Shown in pieces: positions 1-6,358 of a stretch of DNA of 7,100 nt. This stretch comes from CAYGZA01 sp964354135. GTDB taxonomy: Bacteria; Planctomycetota; Planctomycetia; Pirellulales; Thermoguttaceae. Every line of letters begins with the position of its first letter. Position 1 is the stretch's first letter. Position numbers and translations under genes: made by a program. The stretch is taken from positions 1-7,100 of the forward strand of contig CAYGZA010000328.1 of the NCBI GenBank assembly GCA_964354135.1. Reading direction: 5' to 3'. A model generated the notes under the pieces. That model was not told where the DNA came from. It did no database searches and saw nothing but the letters and a program-made list of their open reading frames with translations.

Positions 1-302
1 TGGTTGAACTTGGGCTGGATGTCCTTGATGAGCCGGGCCTCGACCAGGAGGGCATCCACCTCGCTGTCGGCCTCCAGGAAGTCGATGTCGCGGATTCCCT
101 CGATCAGGCGAGCGGTCCGCGGGTCCTCGGCGGCCGCCTTCAAGAAATAGCTCCCGGCCCGGGCGCGCAGGTCCTTGGCCTTGCCCACGTAAATCACCCG
201 GCCCGCGGCGTCCTTCATCAGGTAGACGCCCGGTGAGTGCGGAAAGGAACGGACCTTCTCCGCCGCCAAGGAATTATCCTGCGAGATGGGGGGCTCGGAC
301 AT
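1..302 (-). CDS. uvrC: UvrC, excinuclease ABC subunit C, N-terminal part (runs off the window's left edge)
   Basis: UvrC makes the dual incisions flanking a DNA lesion in UvrABC nucleotide excision repair, in the cytoplasm. The reverse strand reads from ATG at 302-300 for 100 codons with no stop to the edge. The protein opens MSEPPISQDNSLAAEKVRSF and then shows the GIY-YIG nuclease fold of the 3'-incision domain: GVY at residues 25-27, IYVGKAKDLRAR at 37-48 with the second YVG, and LLVEARLIKDIQPKFN at 85-100, which holds the domain's conserved acidic residue. A GAGGAAG ribosome-binding site (309-315) ends 6 nt before the ATG and supports this start. The UvrB-binding and C-terminal nuclease domains lie outside the window. 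A stand-alone GIY-YIG protein cannot be fully excluded, but the N-terminus fits UvrC. The gene is divergent from the rhomboid gene. Confidence 0.93.
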   Translation of the reverse strand, partial: MSEPPISQDNSLAAEKVRSFPHSPGVYLMKDAAGRVIYVGKAKDLRARAGSYFLKAAAEDPRTARLIEGIRDIDFLEADSEVDALLVEARLIKDIQPKFN

Positions 303-360
303 GAGTCGCTTCCTCGGAAACTGCCAAGAGACGCCTTCTCCGCGGCGTCGCTCCCTTTTT

Positions 361-390
361 ATTGTATGAACGCGCCCCCGAATCCTGCAA
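361..390 (-). promoter_or_regulatory. Possible sigma70-type promoter of uvrC
   Basis: On the reverse strand a TACAAT -10 box (366-361, five of six matches to TATAAT) lies 18 nt downstream of TTGCAG (390-385, only three of six matches to TTGACA). Transcription would start about 50 nt before the uvrC ATG. The -10 sits in the only AT-rich patch of this spacer. The -35 is weak, so this is tentative. Confidence 0.3.
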
Positions 391-505
391 AAGGCAGCGA
401 CAGGCGCCCAAACGCGGCAAACACCGCTTTCGACCCAGGCCGCGTGTTTGGCGTCTCCCGTTCTAACCAGGGGTTACCCAGGTTACAATGGGGCCGGTTC
501 CCGGC

Positions 506-550
506 CGGCCGGCCGCGGGCCTGGCATTTCGGGCTGCCGCGGGCCGGCCG
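506..550. repeat. GC-rich inverted repeat (hairpin)
   Basis: The left arm CGGCCGGCCGCGG (506-518) is complementary to CCGCGGGCCGGCCG (537-550) apart from one bulged base, with an 18-nt loop. It lies between two divergent genes and has no T-run, so an intrinsic terminator is unlikely. It could be a protein-binding site or simply a result of high GC. Confidence 0.5.
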
Positions 551-601
551 TGAGGGTGAGGACGAAACCGGGGCTGGCGTCGGGTCGGGTTTAAGGGCAA
601 G

Positions 602-622
602 GCCAGCCTGCAAACGGCTGGC
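602..622. repeat. Perfect 7-bp inverted repeat upstream of the rhomboid gene
   Basis: GCCAGCC (602-608) and GGCTGGC (616-622) are perfect complements around a 7-nt AT-richer spacer (TGCAAAC). The centre is about 84 nt upstream of the rhomboid ATG. Its geometry suits a dimeric repressor operator, but no regulator can be named. Confidence 0.4.
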
Positions 623-695
623 TGTTCCGGCCGGTCAGCCCCGGGTACAAAACGTTGCAGCCTGAGCCCGGTCTTCGTGTCCCGGCGGTGCGCTC

Positions 696-1793
696 ATGTT
701 CATCTGCCCGAATTGCGGCAATCGACTCTTTCGCGCCAAGAGCGATGCCGGGTTCTTCTACGTCTGTCCCCGCTGCGGCGGTCGGGCGGCCGCGATCACG
801 GTAGTCCGGCGAGCCGCGGGCGACAAGATCGTTGACGAAATCTGGTCGCGGGCCAAGGAGCGGCGGGCCGCGCGGGGCAGAAGATGTCCGATGTGCAACC
901 GGTGGATGGCAGAGATCGGCGTGCCGGTCGATCACGCCGACCTCCGGTTGGACCTTTGCCGCGCGTGCCGGTTCCTCTGGTTCGATTCCAAGGAATTCGA
1001 GCAACTGCCGCCCGCGCCGGCCCCGCCTTCAGAAACCGAGGCGGACAAGCGGCTGTTCGAGCGGGCGAAAGGAATGCTCGCCATCGCCTGCAATCAGCCG
1101 GAAGAGAAGCAGGATCGCGCGGCGAGCGAGCCGGACGACATGCCCGATGTCCCATGGCAATGGGCCGTCGGGGTCCTGGGCCTGCCCGTCGAGATCCACG
1201 CGCGGCCGGTCCGATCGCAGCCGTGGGCCACATGGGGGTTGGCGGCCGTTCTGGTCCTGGTGTTCCTGGTCACGCTCCAGAACCTGGCGGGAGCGGTGAA
1301 GCTGCTCGGATTCGTGCCCGGCGCGGCGTTCCGATACGGCGGCGTCACCTGGCTGACCAGTTTCTTCCTCCACGGCGGGCTGTGGCACCTCGCCGTGAAC
1401 GTCTACTTCCTCCTGGTGTTCGGGGACAACGTCGAAGACTACCTGGGCCGCTGGCGATACCTCGTGCTGCTGGTGGGCGCGACGCTCTGCGGCGGCCTGG
1501 CACACATGGCCTTGGACCCGCGGGCGGAGGTGCCCGCGGTCGGCGCAAGCGGCGGGGTTTCCGGCGTCATCGCCTTCTACGCCCTGCGATTCCCTCACGC
1601 CAGGCTGGCCGTGCTGTTTGGCTGGCTCATGTGGCTGCGATTCCCCGCGTTGGCCGGGCTGGCGGTTTGGGTCCTGCTCCAGTTGGGCGGCGCGATGCTT
1701 CAGATCGCGGGCATGACCGACGTTTCCGCCCTGGCGCACCTGGGCGGGGCTGCCGCGGGGCTCGTGGCCTGGATCATCTGGCGGAAGCGATAG
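696..1793 (+). CDS. Rhomboid-family intramembrane serine protease with N-terminal zinc ribbons
   Basis: The 365-residue membrane protein has two parts. Residues 1-105 carry two zinc-binding modules: CPNC (4-7) with CPRC (24-27), then CPMC (64-67) with CRAC (88-91), followed by RFLWFDSKEFEQL, which resembles the zf-TFIIB family. After a Pro/Glu-rich linker (105-155), hydrophobic segments begin near 178 and continue at about 218-243, 253-272, 281-296, 302-335 and 343-362. The rhomboid fingerprint is complete: HGGLWHLAVN (226-235, the His/Asn pair equivalent to GlpG H150/N154), FGDNVEDYLG, the GASG serine (S285) and the AHLGG histidine (H348). Rhomboids cleave transmembrane substrates within the bilayer, so this copy should be active; its substrate is unknown. 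The ATG is the only usual start after an in-frame TGA at 663-665. No strong Shine-Dalgarno sequence is seen, and the gene appears monocistronic. Confidence 0.92.
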   Translation: MFICPNCGNRLFRAKSDAGFFYVCPRCGGRAAAITVVRRAAGDKIVDEIWSRAKERRAARGRRCPMCNRWMAEIGVPVDHADLRLDLCRACRFLWFDSKEFEQLPPAPAPPSETEADKRLFERAKGMLAIACNQPEEKQDRAASEPDDMPDVPWQWAVGVLGLPVEIHARPVRSQPWATWGLAAVLVLVFLVTLQNLAGAVKLLGFVPGAAFRYGGVTWLTSFFLHGGLWHLAVNVYFLLVFGDNVEDYLGRWRYLVLLVGATLCGGLAHMALDPRAEVPAVGASGGVSGVIAFYALRFPHARLAVLFGWLMWLRFPALAGLAVWVLLQLGGAMLQIAGMTDVSALAHLGGAAAGLVAWIIWRKR

Positions 1794-1882
1794 CCAGGGC
1801 CGCTCCATGCGGCGGATCGAAGGCCCACGGGTTGCGGCCCGACGGCTTCGGCGTATAGAACAACGCAAGTGGCCTTGCGAGC

Positions 1883-1973
1883 TTCCGGGAGGGCGAGGCT
1901 CCTGCCGAGCCGCACGGGAGGTCGCGGGTCCGGTGTTCCTGCTCGGCGCGGCAGGAGCCTCGTCCCCCCGGAA
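1883..1973. repeat. Palindromic dispersed repeat, REP/MITE-like
   Basis: The arms start TTCCGGG (1883-1889) and end CCCGGAA (1967-1973). Inside them the 14-base core CGAGGCTCCTGCCG (1894-1907) is answered by its exact complement CGGCAGGAGCCTCG (1949-1962), and GAGC (1907-1910) by GCTC (1941-1944). There are two mismatches between outer and core segments and about five extra bases in the right arm. The central ~30 bases are imperfect. Translated, the arms give GGRGSCRA and GSAGASPSR-like strings, which I recall as frequent in spurious hypothetical proteins of planctomycetes. That suggests a genome-wide non-autonomous element. It fills much of the 239-bp spacer between the rhomboid gene and the dehydratase gene. 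Confidence 0.75.
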
Positions 1974-2032
1974 TCGAAAGACCCTTCTTTGGCCGACTGC
2001 AACACACAGATCACCAACCCCGAGAACACTCC

Positions 2033-4042
2033 GTGAGCTCCTTCATCCCGCCGCCTGCCGAGTCCCAACCGCCGGTCCTCGACTCAGGCGACCCCTTACT
2101 CTACGAGGTGCTTACCCACGCCGCCGGCCCGCAAGGCAAATTGCCCTTGACCGCCGAGATGCTCCGCGAGCGGCCCAGCGGCGACGCCTTCGGGATGAGC
2201 GAAGACGCCGGCATGGGCTGGGAGCCCGCGTGCCTGGCCGGGCCGCAGTACGTGATCCTCAGCACGCTCGGCGGCCTGCGGGCGGAAAGCGGCAAGCCGA
2301 TCGCCCTGGGCTACCACACGGGCAATTTCGAGCTTGGCCTGGCGATTGCCGCGGCAGCCGAGGCGCTGCGGCAAGCCGGGGCAGTCCCCTACGTGGCCCA
2401 CTGCACCGACCCCTGCGACGGCCGCACCCAGGGCACCCCCGGCATGTTCGATAGCCTTGCCTACCGCAACGACGCGGCAAGCGTGTTCCGCCGCCAAGCC
2501 CGATCGATTCCCACGGCCCGCGGCATCCTGGGCGTGGCGACCTGCGACAAAGGGCTTCCGGCCGTGATGATGGCCTTGGCGAGTTTCCACCGGCTGCCGT
2601 GCGTGCTCGTGCCGGGCGGGGTCACGCTGCCGCCCAGCGAAGGGGAAGACACCGGCAAGATCCAGTCGATCGGGGCCCGCTTCGCCCGCGGCGAGCTGAG
2701 CCTGGAAGATGCCTCGGTGCTCGGCTGCCGGGTATGTGCGTCGCCCGGCGGCGGCTGTCATTTCCTGGGCACCGCGGCCAGCGCCCAGGTAGTCGGCGAG
2801 GCCCTCGGGCTGGCCCTGCCGCATTCGGCATTGGCCCCGTCGGGGCAGCCGATCTGGCTGGACATCGCCCGGCGGAGCGGACATGCCCTCATGGCCCTGG
2901 ACGCGGCCGGAATCAAGGTCGCCGACATTCTCTGCGACGCGGCGGTCCGCAACGCAATGGTCGTCCACGCGGCGTTCGGCGGCTCGACGAATCTCATCTT
3001 GCACCTGCCGGCAATCGCCCATGCTGCCGGGCTGCGACGCCCCAGCATCGAGGACTGGACAAAAGTCAACCGCCGCGTACCCCGGCTGGTCGACGTCCTG
3101 CCCAACGGGCCGGTCAACCACCCGACGATCCGGGCCTATCTGGCCGGCGGCGTGCCGGAGGTAATGCTTCGCCTCCGCGACATGGACCTCCTGGACCTCG
3201 GCGTCCTGACGGCCAGCGGCCGGACGCTCGGGGAGGTGCTTCGCTGGTGGGAGGATTCGCCGCGGCGTGACGCGCTGCGACGACGCCTGCGGGAGAGCGA
3301 CGGCGTCGATCCGGACGACGTGATCCTCACGCCCCGCCGGGCCGAAGAGCTGGGCGTGACCAGCACCGTCTGCTTCCCCCGCGGCAATCTGGCCCCGCAG
3401 GGCTCGGTCATCAAGAGCACGGCGATCGACCCCCGCGTGATTGACCCCGACGGCGTGTACCGCAAGACCGGCCCGGCCCGGGTCTTCTGCCGGGAGACCG
3501 ACGCGATTGCGGCGGTCAAGGGGCAGGGCGACCGCCCGCTGCGCCCGGGCGACGTGCTGGTCTTGATCGGCCGCGGCCCGTTGGGCTCCGGCATGGAGGA
3601 GATATTCCAGATTACCTCGGCCCTGCGGTACCTCTCGTGGGGGCACGATGTGGCCGTGGTGACCGACGCCCGGTTCTCGGGCGTCAGCACGGGGGCGTGC
3701 ATCGGCCTGGTTGGACCCGAGGCCCTGGCCGGCGGTCCGATCGGCAAGGTCCGCGACGGCGACCGGATCCGCATTGTCATCGACCGCAAGCGGCTCCAAG
3801 GGAGCGTGGACCTGGTCGGCGACGCCGGGCGCGAGTTCGGCCCGGAGGAAGGAGGCCGAGTTCTCGCCGCCCGCTCTCCGCCCCCCGAGCTCTCTCCTGA
3901 CCCACAGCTTCCCGACGAAACCCGGCTCTGGGCAGCACTCCAGGAACTCGGCGGCGGCACCTGGGGCGGCTGCGTGTTCGACGTGGAGCGGATTCTCGCC
4001 GTGCTGGCCGCCGGACGGAAAGCGGTCGAAGGCACTCGATGA
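2033..4042 (+). CDS. yjhG: D-xylonate dehydratase, YjhG/YagF type (IlvD/Edd family)
   Basis: The 669-residue protein closely follows E. coli YjhG (about 655 residues), which dehydrates D-xylonate to 2-dehydro-3-deoxy-D-pentonate in non-phosphorylative (Dahms-type) pentose breakdown. Shared blocks, by recall, include LPLTAEML (37-44), DPCDGRTQGTPGMFDSL (126-142), CDKGLPA (171-177), GGGCHFLGTA (239-248), HAAFGGSTN (312-320), VLPNGP, GSVIKSTAIDP (457-467) and DARFSGVSTGACIG (545-558). C128, C171 and C242 are the likely iron-sulfur cluster ligands and S549 the family's catalytic serine. The N- and C-termini align with YjhG, so the gene is intact. The start is GTG at 2033; the next in-frame ATG is codon 43, inside conserved sequence. 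The ribosome-binding site is weak. No xylose, aldolase or transporter genes are in view, so the physiological substrate remains inferred and could be another sugar acid. Confidence 0.93.
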   Translation: MSSFIPPPAESQPPVLDSGDPLLYEVLTHAAGPQGKLPLTAEMLRERPSGDAFGMSEDAGMGWEPACLAGPQYVILSTLGGLRAESGKPIALGYHTGNFELGLAIAAAAEALRQAGAVPYVAHCTDPCDGRTQGTPGMFDSLAYRNDAASVFRRQARSIPTARGILGVATCDKGLPAVMMALASFHRLPCVLVPGGVTLPPSEGEDTGKIQSIGARFARGELSLEDASVLGCRVCASPGGGCHFLGTAASAQVVGEALGLALPHSALAPSGQPIWLDIARRSGHALMALDAAGIKVADILCDAAVRNAMVVHAAFGGSTNLILHLPAIAHAAGLRRPSIEDWTKVNRRVPRLVDVLPNGPVNHPTIRAYLAGGVPEVMLRLRDMDLLDLGVLTASGRTLGEVLRWWEDSPRRDALRRRLRESDGVDPDDVILTPRRAEELGVTSTVCFPRGNLAPQGSVIKSTAIDPRVIDPDGVYRKTGPARVFCRETDAIAAVKGQGDRPLRPGDVLVLIGRGPLGSGMEEIFQITSALRYLSWGHDVAVVTDARFSGVSTGACIGLVGPEALAGGPIGKVRDGDRIRIVIDRKRLQGSVDLVGDAGREFGPEEGGRVLAARSPPPELSPDPQLPDETRLWAALQELGGGTWGGCVFDVERILAVLAAGRKAVEGTR

Positions 4043-4050
4043 GCCTTGTG

Positions 4051-4064
4051 CGCGCTTCTGCGCG
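4051..4064 (+). terminator. Weak hairpin after the dehydratase gene
   Basis: CGCGC (4051-4055), loop TTCT, GCGCG (4060-4064), beginning 9 nt after the stop codon. The stem is only 5 bp and is followed by GACCCCTCCTT, not a true T-run, so termination would be inefficient at best. Confidence 0.25.
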
Positions 4065-4073
4065 GACCCCTCC

Positions 4074-4102
4074 TTGATAGACTCGGCCCCAAGTCCTATA
4101 CA
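4074..4102 (+). promoter_or_regulatory. Sigma70-like promoter of the ATPase/TOPRIM-like operon
   Basis: TTGATA (4074-4079, five of six matches to TTGACA) is separated by exactly 17 nt from TATACA (4097-4102, four of six matches to TATAAT). Transcription would begin near 4109, giving a leader of about 50 nt before the ATPase start codon. The position, just after the preceding gene's stop and hairpin, suggests the pair is transcribed on its own. Confidence 0.5.
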
Positions 4103-4160
4103 TGAGTGACGAGGAAACGCCCTTGGGGGCCGGTGGCCTGCGTCCGTATCGAGCCATGCC

Positions 4161-5417
4161 ATGATCCGCTTGGTGGAAGCGTTGAACTTCAGGTGTCTGC
4201 GATACGTTCGGCAGCCGCTCGGGCCATTCCACGTGCTGGTAGGCCCGAATGCGTCCGGCAAGACCACCTTCTTGGACGCGGTCGCCTTCTTGGGCCGGCT
4301 CGTGGCCGACGGTCCCGAGGTAGCAATCGGAGAGCGGACCCAGAACTTCCAGGACTTGATCTGGGGCCGGACCGGCGAGAAGTTCGAGTTGGCCATCGAG
4401 GTCGCCATTCCTGATGACCGTCGGGAGAAGCTTCCAAGGGAGTTCGATACCGTTCGGTATGAAGTCGCCATAGGAGCGGGCCCGCAGACCGACGCCGTAG
4501 GCATTGTGGAGGAGTGTGCGTTCCTCAAGAAGTGGGCGGAATCGTCGCAGCCGCAGCGTGCGATCTTGCCAGCGAAGGTTGCCCCCCCAAGCACCATCAT
4601 GCTACGAGAGCAGCCAGGGAATATCCGCCGCGTGCTAAGTAAGGCGCCTGGTGGCAAGGCCAATTTCTACCCGGAAGTGTTGGAACAGTCTCTGGAGGGC
4701 GGGTTCCCATCGTACACACTGGGGCCGTACAAGTCGGCATTGGAAAACCTCCCGGAAGACGTATTGCGGTTTCCGGTGTTGACGTGGCTGAGAAGCCTCC
4801 TCGCCCAGGGCGTACAGACCTTGGTATTGAACAGCCTCCTGATTCGGCGTCCCAGTCCCCCCGGCCAAGTCCGGGGGTTCAAGTCGGACGGATCGAATCT
4901 GCCTTGGGTCGTCGCGAACTTCAGGAAGCGATTCAAAGAGCGTTTCGGGACCTGGATCGCCCATTTGCAGACGGCGTTGCCCGATTTGACGGACATCGAC
5001 ACGATCGAGCGCGACGAAGACAAACACCGTTACCTGGTGCTCCGCTACGCGGACGGCCTGAAGGTCCCCTCGTGGATGGCTTCCGATGGAACGTTGCGGC
5101 TTCTGGCGCTCACGCTCCCCGCCTACCTTCCGGAGTTCCAGGGGATCTACCTCATCGAGGAGCCCGAGAACGGGATACACCCCCGTGGCATCGCGACGAT
5201 GTTCCAGTCGCTTTCCTCGGTCTATGACGCTCAGATTCTCTTGGCAACCCATTCGCCGGTCATCCTGAGCGCGGCGGAGCTGAAGCAAGTGTTGTGCTTC
5301 AAGAAGACGGACGAGGGCGCCACGGATATTGTGCGCGGCGATGAGCATCCGGCGCTTCAGGAGTGGCGCGGCGAGACCACGTTGGGGAGCCTGCTGGCGG
5401 CCGGCGTGCTCGGATGA
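4161..5417 (+). CDS. AAA ATPase of the OLD/RecF/ABC-like class (AAA_21/AAA_15 type)
   Basis: The 418-residue protein is a P-loop ATPase with the split head layout of SMC/RecF/OLD proteins. It has an N-terminal MIRLVEALNFRCLRYV strand, Walker A GPNASGKTT (28-36), a ~270-residue insert with no recognised domain, an ABC-signature-like ASDGTLRLLAL (307-317), Walker B IYLIEEPENGIHP (329-341) with the E333/E334 pair, and a switch-histidine ATHSPVIL (362-369, H364). It lacks a fused C-terminal TOPRIM nuclease; the next gene may supply that activity. Its stop codon overlaps that gene's start (ATGA). The start ATG fits the family's usual MIRL opening, although no Shine-Dalgarno sequence is visible. 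GC is lower than in the dehydratase gene. By analogy with OLD, PARIS and Septu-type ATPases, a role in phage defence is plausible but not shown. Confidence 0.88.
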   Translation: MIRLVEALNFRCLRYVRQPLGPFHVLVGPNASGKTTFLDAVAFLGRLVADGPEVAIGERTQNFQDLIWGRTGEKFELAIEVAIPDDRREKLPREFDTVRYEVAIGAGPQTDAVGIVEECAFLKKWAESSQPQRAILPAKVAPPSTIMLREQPGNIRRVLSKAPGGKANFYPEVLEQSLEGGFPSYTLGPYKSALENLPEDVLRFPVLTWLRSLLAQGVQTLVLNSLLIRRPSPPGQVRGFKSDGSNLPWVVANFRKRFKERFGTWIAHLQTALPDLTDIDTIERDEDKHRYLVLRYADGLKVPSWMASDGTLRLLALTLPAYLPEFQGIYLIEEPENGIHPRGIATMFQSLSSVYDAQILLATHSPVILSAAELKQVLCFKKTDEGATDIVRGDEHPALQEWRGETTLGSLLAAGVLG

Positions 5418-6058
5418 ACGAGGTTTCACCCCAAAATGACTTGGTCGTGCTTGCTGCCGACACAAGCGCCGAGATGGCCATGCGCGGCATCCTCTCGCGC
5501 CCGGAAGCTCTGGGGATTCGCCCTGTCAGTGCCGAGTTCATCGTGCATCCCGAGCACGATCCGGGGTGCGTGCGGACTCCCCACCAATTCTTGCGATACT
5601 ACTTGCGCAGCCATGTCCACGCGATCGTGCTCCTGGATCGTGAAGGATGCGGACGCGAAGCGACTCGCCCGGATCTGGAGCAAGAGATCGAGGGCCTCTT
5701 GGAGCGCAATGGCTGGCCTTCTCGATCCGCCGCGATCGTGCTCGACCCCGAATTGGAGACTTGGGTCTGGAGCGATTCGCCGGAAGTCGGCGCTCAACTC
5801 GGCTGGACGGGACGAGAGCCTGACCTTCGCACTTGGCTCCGACAGAAGGGATTCCTCTCGCCGGACGCGGCGAAGCCGGAGCGGCCCAAAGAGGCGATGC
5901 AGAAGGCGCTGTACGAGGTCCGATTGCCCTGGTCTTCTTCGATCCACCGCCAACTTGCCGAGCGGGTCAGCCTCCGGCGATGTACCGATCCGGGCTTCCA
6001 GAAGCTCAAGAGCACGTTACAGCGGTGGTTCCCCAAAGCCTGTTGCGATGAGGCTTGA
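5414..6058 (+). CDS. Small TOPRIM-like / DUF4276-like partner of the AAA ATPase
   Basis: This 214-residue soluble protein starts at ATG 5414, overlapping the ATPase stop by four bases, so translation is probably coupled. An in-frame open stretch upstream of 5414 is only ATPase-gene sequence. The N-terminus LVVLAADTSAEMAMRGIL (10-27) resembles the first strand and helix of TOPRIM domains, with D16 and E20 spaced like the two acids of an EGxxE motif. HAIVLLDREGCG (69-80) puts D75 and E77 at the DxD position, and IVLDPELETWVWSD (108-121) resembles the ELEaWllaD block of DUF4276-like proteins. The C-terminal 60 residues are basic (RPKEAMQKALYEV, RRCTDPGFQKLKSTLQRW), which would suit nucleic-acid contact. 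It could be the nuclease half of a two-component OLD-like system. The family name is my best guess by motif and needs a profile search. Confidence 0.7.
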   Translation: MNEVSPQNDLVVLAADTSAEMAMRGILSRPEALGIRPVSAEFIVHPEHDPGCVRTPHQFLRYYLRSHVHAIVLLDREGCGREATRPDLEQEIEGLLERNGWPSRSAAIVLDPELETWVWSDSPEVGAQLGWTGREPDLRTWLRQKGFLSPDAAKPERPKEAMQKALYEVRLPWSSSIHRQLAERVSLRRCTDPGFQKLKSTLQRWFPKACCDEA

Positions 6059-6193
6059 TGGGCGAGGGAACGAGCGTTCATCCGAGGGTCTCGAACCTTC
6101 GAATCGACAATGGAGCCACATCACCGGGCCGAAGAGGTGCAATCTCCATCCATCGTGGGAACAACTCACTGCCAGTGCGCGCAGCGGCACGCC

Positions 6194-6208
6194 CTGTCAA
6201 ATTGGCAG
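6194..6208. promoter_or_regulatory. Operator-like near-palindrome CTGTCA-AAT-TGGCAG
   Basis: Two hexamers, CTGTCA (6194-6199) and TGGCAG (6203-6208), are inverted copies with one mismatch around three bases. The same CTGCCA/TGGCAG half-sites recur at 6360-6365 and 6377-6382, closer to groES, and a lone CTGCCA lies at 6169-6174. This makes a shared DNA-binding regulator plausible. The regulator is unknown. Confidence 0.35.
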
Positions 6209-6255
6209 CCGCGGGAGGCCCCCGCGGGGTTGCACCGGCCATCCTTGGCGGCTGC
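6205..6255. repeat. Overlapping, mutually exclusive inverted repeats
   Basis: CCGCGGG (6209-6215) pairs with CCCGCGG (6221-6227) over a 5-nt loop. GCAGCCGC (6205-6212) pairs instead with GCGGCTGC (6248-6255). The two stems share bases 6209-6212, so only one can form fully at a time. No T-run follows either stem. Confidence 0.45.
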
Positions 6256-6324
6256 ATCGGGCCCCGTCCCAAGCGGTGATCCCACAAGTCTTTGTCCGAT
6301 AGTAACTTATCGTACTGCCCTCCT

Positions 6325-6341
6325 TTGGCGCGCCGATTGCT
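6325..6341 (+). promoter_or_regulatory. Sigma54-like -24/-12 promoter, distal groES site
   Basis: TTGGCGCGCCGATTGCT matches the sigma54 consensus YTGGCACGRNNNTTGCW except at the A of TGGCAC and at the R. The essential GG and GC are at the correct spacing. Transcription would start near 6352, just before the 6359-6383 inverted repeat, leaving a leader of about 115 nt. Confidence 0.4.
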
Positions 6342-6358
6342 CCCAAGACAATTCAACC

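Larger units (their letters stand above)
303..695. other. Divergent intergenic region between uvrC and the rhomboid gene
   Basis: No convincing gene is seen on either strand in these 393 bases. The region holds the uvrC ribosome-binding site and candidate promoter at its left end, and two GC-rich inverted repeats (506-550 and 602-622) nearer the rhomboid gene. A TACAAT hexamer at 484-489 on the plus strand could be a -10 box for the rhomboid gene, but it has no good -35 box at 16-18 nt. No RNA gene was recognised. Confidence 0.6.

Noticed and set aside
237..665. A 142-codon plus-strand open frame over the uvrC start and the divergent spacer
   Set aside because: It overlaps the uvrC coding region antisense, has no recognisable domain, and runs through the GC-rich inverted repeats.
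1807..2007. Short open frames on both strands across the rhomboid-dehydratase spacer
   Set aside because: They owe their length to the palindromic repeat at 1883-1973 and overlap the dehydratase or rhomboid genes; no independent start signal or domain is seen.
2096..4663. An 855-codon open frame on the minus strand opposite the dehydratase and ATPase genes
   Set aside because: It spans two well-supported plus-strand genes and the spacer between them, shows no recognisable domain, and is expected from high GC in third codon positions.
6090..6115. tRNA-like T-arm string (CGAACCTTCGAATC)
   Set aside because: The flanking bases do not form a T-stem on either strand, and no anticodon arm or acceptor stem could be placed.
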